A stretch of DNA of 11,141 nucleotides from Bacteroidota bacterium (GTDB taxonomy: Bacteria; Bacteroidota; Ignavibacteria; Ignavibacteriales; Ignavibacteriaceae). The first letter of the stretch is position 1, and each line of letters begins with the position of its first letter. The stretch covers positions 1-11,141 of the forward strand of contig JAJYSI010000060.1 in NCBI GenBank assembly GCA_021793635.1, given 5' to 3'. The position numbers and the translations under genes were made by a program. Below are positions 8,254-11,141 of the stretch, piece after piece. The notes below the pieces were generated by a model. That model saw only the letters and a program-made list of their open reading frames with translations, was not told where the DNA came from and searched no databases.

Positions 8254-9489
8254 ATGGTAGAGAAAAAAATATTTTTTGAAATATTTTTAATATTATTCTT
8301 TGTGATATTATTCCCGCTTCAAAATTCTTTTCCTCAGAATAATCGAAATAATACTGGAATTGTAGTAAAAAATAATTTATCTAAAAGAAAATACGATATT
8401 GCCGCGTTTTATTGGCCGGACTATCATTATGAGCCGAGACTGAAGTTTATCTTTCCAGTAAAAAAAGGCGAATGGGAAACTGTTTGGAACGCAAAACCCA
8501 AGGGGAAAGGAGAATACCAACCTAGAGTTCCCCTTTGGGGCTATCAGAATGAAGCTGATCCTAAAGTAATGGACGAAAAAATCAAAGCAGCCGTATCGCA
8601 CGATGTTAACGTTTTCATTTTCGATTGGTACTGGTTTAACGATAAACCGCTGCTGGAAGACTGTCTTGATAACGGATTCTTAAAAGCCAATCATAACAGA
8701 ATGAAGTTTTACATAATGTGGGCTAACCATAATGCTTCTTCATACTGGGATTATAGGACGGCGAAAAAAGATTCGATCTATTGGATTGGCGAAGTAGATA
8801 AAAAGAAATTTAAAACTATTGTGGATAGGATAATAAAGAAATATTTTTCTAAGCCATCATATTATAAAATTAACGGTAAACCGGTGTTCGCGATATACCA
8901 GCTTGACAATCTAATAAACGGATTAGGGGGACCGGAAGCAACAAAGAGAGCGCTGAAATATTTCGAGAAGAAGACTATAGAAGCCGGATTTCCGGGCTTA
9001 CATTTACAATCAATACTCTGGAGTGCTGTACCTAATAGTATTAAGATTGCTAACGGTGTTTTAGTGAAAGGGCAGAATAAAGTTCTGGATTATTTCGGCT
9101 TTGATAGTTTTACCAATTATACTTGGGCTCATTTAGTAAAACCGGAAGGTGACTATGATAAATGGGCTGATGCAAGTACAGAAATTTGGAAGACATACAG
9201 CAAGAAATTTGATATCCCATATTTTCCGCAAGTCTCAATCGATTGGGATAATAATCCAAGGTACCCGGCATCTGTTAAAACTCCTTATATAACAAATTTC
9301 GGTCCTGAAAAATTTAAGAAATATCTAATTAAAGCAAAGAGATACATAGATGAACATCTTGACCAGCCAAAATTAATAACCATTAATGCATGGAACGAAT
9401 GGACTGAGGGTAGTTATTTGGAACCGGATAAAAAATTCGGCTATGGATATTTGGACGCAATTAAGCAGGTCTTTGAGCCTGCTAAATAA
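8254..9489 (+). CDS. GH99-like/WbsX-like glycoside hydrolase, exported
   Basis: 411 residues, with a signal peptide at about 1-28 (MVEKKIFFEIFLILFFVILF...). The body is a (beta/alpha)8-type protein of the GH99-like/Glyco_tran_WbsX group: YDIAAFYWPDYHYEPR near 47-62, an LWGYQNEADPKVMDEKI segment, NVFIFDWYWF (119-128), YKINGKPVFAIYQ (204-216), and ITINAWNEWTEGSYLEPD near the C-terminus. The E382 and E385 pair in WNEWTEG matches the Glu-x-x-Glu spacing of the catalytic pair known in GH99 endo-alpha-mannanases. Its start follows the GH3 stop by 23 nt, with AGAAG at 8241-8245 as a possible ribosome site. WbsX-like proteins are often found in surface-polysaccharide synthesis clusters. The signal peptide and glycosidase neighbours favour a degradative, possibly endo-acting role, but substrate and activity are inferred. 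Confidence 0.82.
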   Translation: MVEKKIFFEIFLILFFVILFPLQNSFPQNNRNNTGIVVKNNLSKRKYDIAAFYWPDYHYEPRLKFIFPVKKGEWETVWNAKPKGKGEYQPRVPLWGYQNEADPKVMDEKIKAAVSHDVNVFIFDWYWFNDKPLLEDCLDNGFLKANHNRMKFYIMWANHNASSYWDYRTAKKDSIYWIGEVDKKKFKTIVDRIIKKYFSKPSYYKINGKPVFAIYQLDNLINGLGGPEATKRALKYFEKKTIEAGFPGLHLQSILWSAVPNSIKIANGVLVKGQNKVLDYFGFDSFTNYTWAHLVKPEGDYDKWADASTEIWKTYSKKFDIPYFPQVSIDWDNNPRYPASVKTPYITNFGPEKFKKYLIKAKRYIDEHLDQPKLITINAWNEWTEGSYLEPDKKFGYGYLDAIKQVFEPAK

Positions 9490-9593
9490 TTAATGTATTG
9501 TATGCTTAATACAAACAGTAAGGTAAAAGCAAATGCATAAATGCTCGTTGTACATTATTAAATTAAAGAGAATCTTCTTAAAAGGAAATAAGA
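9490..9593 (+). other. 104-nt intergenic region between the GH99-like and GH78 genes
   Basis: AT-rich. It holds a small inverted repeat just after the upstream stop: TTGTAT at 9498-9503 with ATACAA at 9509-9514, 5-nt loop. No T-tract follows, so it is not a convincing intrinsic terminator. The GH78 ribosome site is at the right end. Confidence 0.45.
9580..9587 (+). promoter_or_regulatory. Ribosome binding site of the GH78 gene
   Basis: AAAAGGAA ends 6 nt before the ATG at 9594. It supports this start for a gene that runs off the window. Confidence 0.55.
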
Positions 9594-11141
9594 ATGAAAA
9601 TAAAATTTCTATTGCTCATTTTATTTATTATTACTATCTGGGATACATCTTTCTGTAACCCTGGATCTGAAGGAAGTCTAAATGCAGTTCAATTACAATG
9701 CGAGTATTTGTCTAACCCGATTAATATAGATAATGTTAATCCGAATTTGAGTTGGATATTGAAAGCAACAAAAAAAGATGGCAGAAACCTAAGCCAGTCG
9801 TCTTACAGAATTGTAGTATCCAGCAGTAAAAAATTATTAAAAGATAATATTGGTGATCTATGGGATTCCGGCATAATTAAATCTTCTAATTCTACTCATG
9901 TGAGATACGAAGGGAAAAAATTAAGCTCGAGACAAACCTGTTATTGGAAAGTGAAGGTATATGATCAAAATAATAAAGCCTCGGATTGGTCTTCAATTGC
10001 AGAATGGAAGATGGCTCTTCTGGATAAAAAAGACTGGAAGGGATCTATGTGGATCGGATTAGGAAAAGACGAACGGACTTCACCGTTAAGGTTCCGTCCG
10101 TTTCAAACTTCAGATATGAAAGAACCTGTCCAGGAATCCTCACATGCTTCGCCATTGTTGAGAAAGGAATTTAAGATATCAAAAAAAATAATAAATGCAA
10201 CTGCCTATATTGCAGGGCTAGGATATTATGAACTTTTCATTAACGGAAAGAAAATAGGAGATCATGTATTAGATCCCGGTCAAACCGATTACGATGTTTA
10301 TTCTTTATATACAACATATGATGTTACAAAAAATTTGAAAAACGGCGAGAATGCCTTAGGTGTAACGCTGGGGAACGGATTTTACGGACAGAATATTGCA
10401 TTTGCAAACTGGTTGAATTACGGCAAACCGAGAATGAGATGCAAAATATTTATAACATACGAGGATGGTTCGATAGATACTGTAGTTTCCGATTCCACTT
10501 GGAAAGCTTCGAACGGACCAGTCATTTTTGATAATGTATATGCGGGAGAAACTTACGATGCAAGGAAGGAAAAGAAAGGTTGGGATGAAGCTGGTTATAA
10601 CGATTTGAACTGGCAGAAAGCGGAAATAGAAAAATTTCCGAATGATAGTCTGCGTTCTCAGATGATGCCGCCGATAAAAGAAATTTTGACAGTGAAGCCG
10701 GTAAATATATTTAAAGCAAAAGATGGTAATTGGATAATCGATATTGGTCAAAATATTGCCGGGTGGGTAAGAATAAAAGTTAAAGAAAAAGCGGGTACTA
10801 AAATAACAATGCATTTTGCTGAGAACTTAAAACCGGATGGAAATGAATTAGATTATTCTTCACTTGGGTCTTTTGCCACGGGAGTTTTACCAACAAATAT
10901 TTATGTGTGCAAAGGCAGCGGTTGGGAAACATGGGAACCAACTTTTACATATGCAGGATTTCAGTACGTTGAAATATCAGGCTTGACTCAAAAACCTACC
11001 AAAGAAACGGTACAAGGAATTATTGTTCATACCGCCGTTAGGAGAATTGGACATTTTCTCTCTTCAAACAAGATGCTTAATAAAATTTATGAAGTTTCTT
11101 TAAGAACGATAGAAGATAATTTACACAGCATACCGACAGAT
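9594..11141 (+). CDS. GH78 alpha-L-rhamnosidase, exported, 3' end outside window
   Basis: The frame stays open from the ATG at 9594 to the last base, giving 516 residues. The product is expected to release terminal alpha-L-rhamnose by inversion. Residues 1-21 are a signal peptide (MKIKFLLLILFIITIWDTSFC); the Cys lacks a good lipobox, so a lipoprotein is less likely. An Fn3-like domain at about 30-145 begins with LQCEYLSNPINID and NPNLSW and ends at DWSSIAEWKMALL. The rhamnosidase N-terminal carbohydrate-binding domain at about 185-360 contains GLGYYELFINGKKIGDHVLD (209-228), DPGQTDYD and LGNGFYG. The next beta-sandwich, about 365-475, contains IDIGQNIAGWVRIKVKEKAG and FTYAGFQYVEI. The barrel is just starting at the edge: HTAVRRIGHFLSSNKMLNKIYE, ending in IPTD, where the family continues with a Cys-Pro and an Asp/Glu-rich catalytic loop. 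Catalytic residues are therefore not visible. The family call is strong; full rhamnosidases of this type usually reach 850-1100 residues. Confidence 0.93.
   Translation, partial: MKIKFLLLILFIITIWDTSFCNPGSEGSLNAVQLQCEYLSNPINIDNVNPNLSWILKATKKDGRNLSQSSYRIVVSSSKKLLKDNIGDLWDSGIIKSSNSTHVRYEGKKLSSRQTCYWKVKVYDQNNKASDWSSIAEWKMALLDKKDWKGSMWIGLGKDERTSPLRFRPFQTSDMKEPVQESSHASPLLRKEFKISKKIINATAYIAGLGYYELFINGKKIGDHVLDPGQTDYDVYSLYTTYDVTKNLKNGENALGVTLGNGFYGQNIAFANWLNYGKPRMRCKIFITYEDGSIDTVVSDSTWKASNGPVIFDNVYAGETYDARKEKKGWDEAGYNDLNWQKAEIEKFPNDSLRSQMMPPIKEILTVKPVNIFKAKDGNWIIDIGQNIAGWVRIKVKEKAGTKITMHFAENLKPDGNELDYSSLGSFATGVLPTNIYVCKGSGWETWEPTFTYAGFQYVEISGLTQKPTKETVQGIIVHTAVRRIGHFLSSNKMLNKIYEVSLRTIEDNLHSIPTD

Noticed and set aside
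9494..9514. Small hairpin after the GH99-like gene as a terminator
   Set aside because: It has only 6 bp, mostly A/T, with no T-tract behind it; two overlapping pairings compete.
10356..10814. 152-codon open frame on the minus strand
   Set aside because: It lies wholly inside the GH78 gene, antisense, and its product is low-complexity and resembles no family; it is a shadow of the real gene.

Overview
The window is a stretch of a carbohydrate-degradation locus from an AT-rich Gram-negative bacterium. It holds six genes, all on the + strand, and each looks exported: there is a Sec-type signal peptide on all five whose N-terminus is visible, and the tail of one on the first gene. The base composition, frequent ATA/AGA/AGG codons, short purine-rich ribosome sites and CAZyme content suggest the Bacteroidota/Ignavibacteriota group. 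That placement is an inference, since no rRNA or marker gene is present.

Layout, left to right: (1) 3-1541, a type I (S1) sulfatase whose first codons lie left of the window; (2) 1665-4040, a GH35 beta-galactosidase-type enzyme; (3) 4135-5538, a small two-domain protein with an N-terminal beta-sandwich-like region and a GH43-type five-bladed propeller; (4) 5681-8230, a GH3 beta-glycosidase with a PA14 insert and a C-terminal Fn3-like domain; (5) 8254-9489, a secreted GH99-like/WbsX-like protein; (6) 9594 to the right edge, the N-terminal 516 residues of a GH78 alpha-L-rhamnosidase, cut just before its catalytic barrel. Gaps are 123, 94, 142, 23 and 104 nt. No stretch over 300 nt lacks a gene. 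I see no convincing terminator, tRNA, rRNA, CRISPR, transposase or long repeat.

Together the genes read as part of a polysaccharide utilization locus. A sulfatase would remove sulfate esters, GH35, GH43, GH3 and GH78 would trim galactose, arabinose/xylose, glucose/xylose and rhamnose residues, and the GH99-like protein is a possible endo-acting enzyme. The combination points to a branched, sulfated, rhamnose- and galactose-containing glycan, such as an algal or plant cell-wall polymer, but the substrate is inferred. No SusC/SusD pair, regulator or transporter is visible. None of the four complete proteins ends in an obvious type IX secretion sorting domain, so periplasmic action is the simplest reading.

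The points most worth a second look are the sulfatase signature reading C-V-P-S-K instead of C-x-P-S-R, the small GH43 fusion with altered conserved positions, and the secreted GH99-like enzyme inside a degradative cluster.
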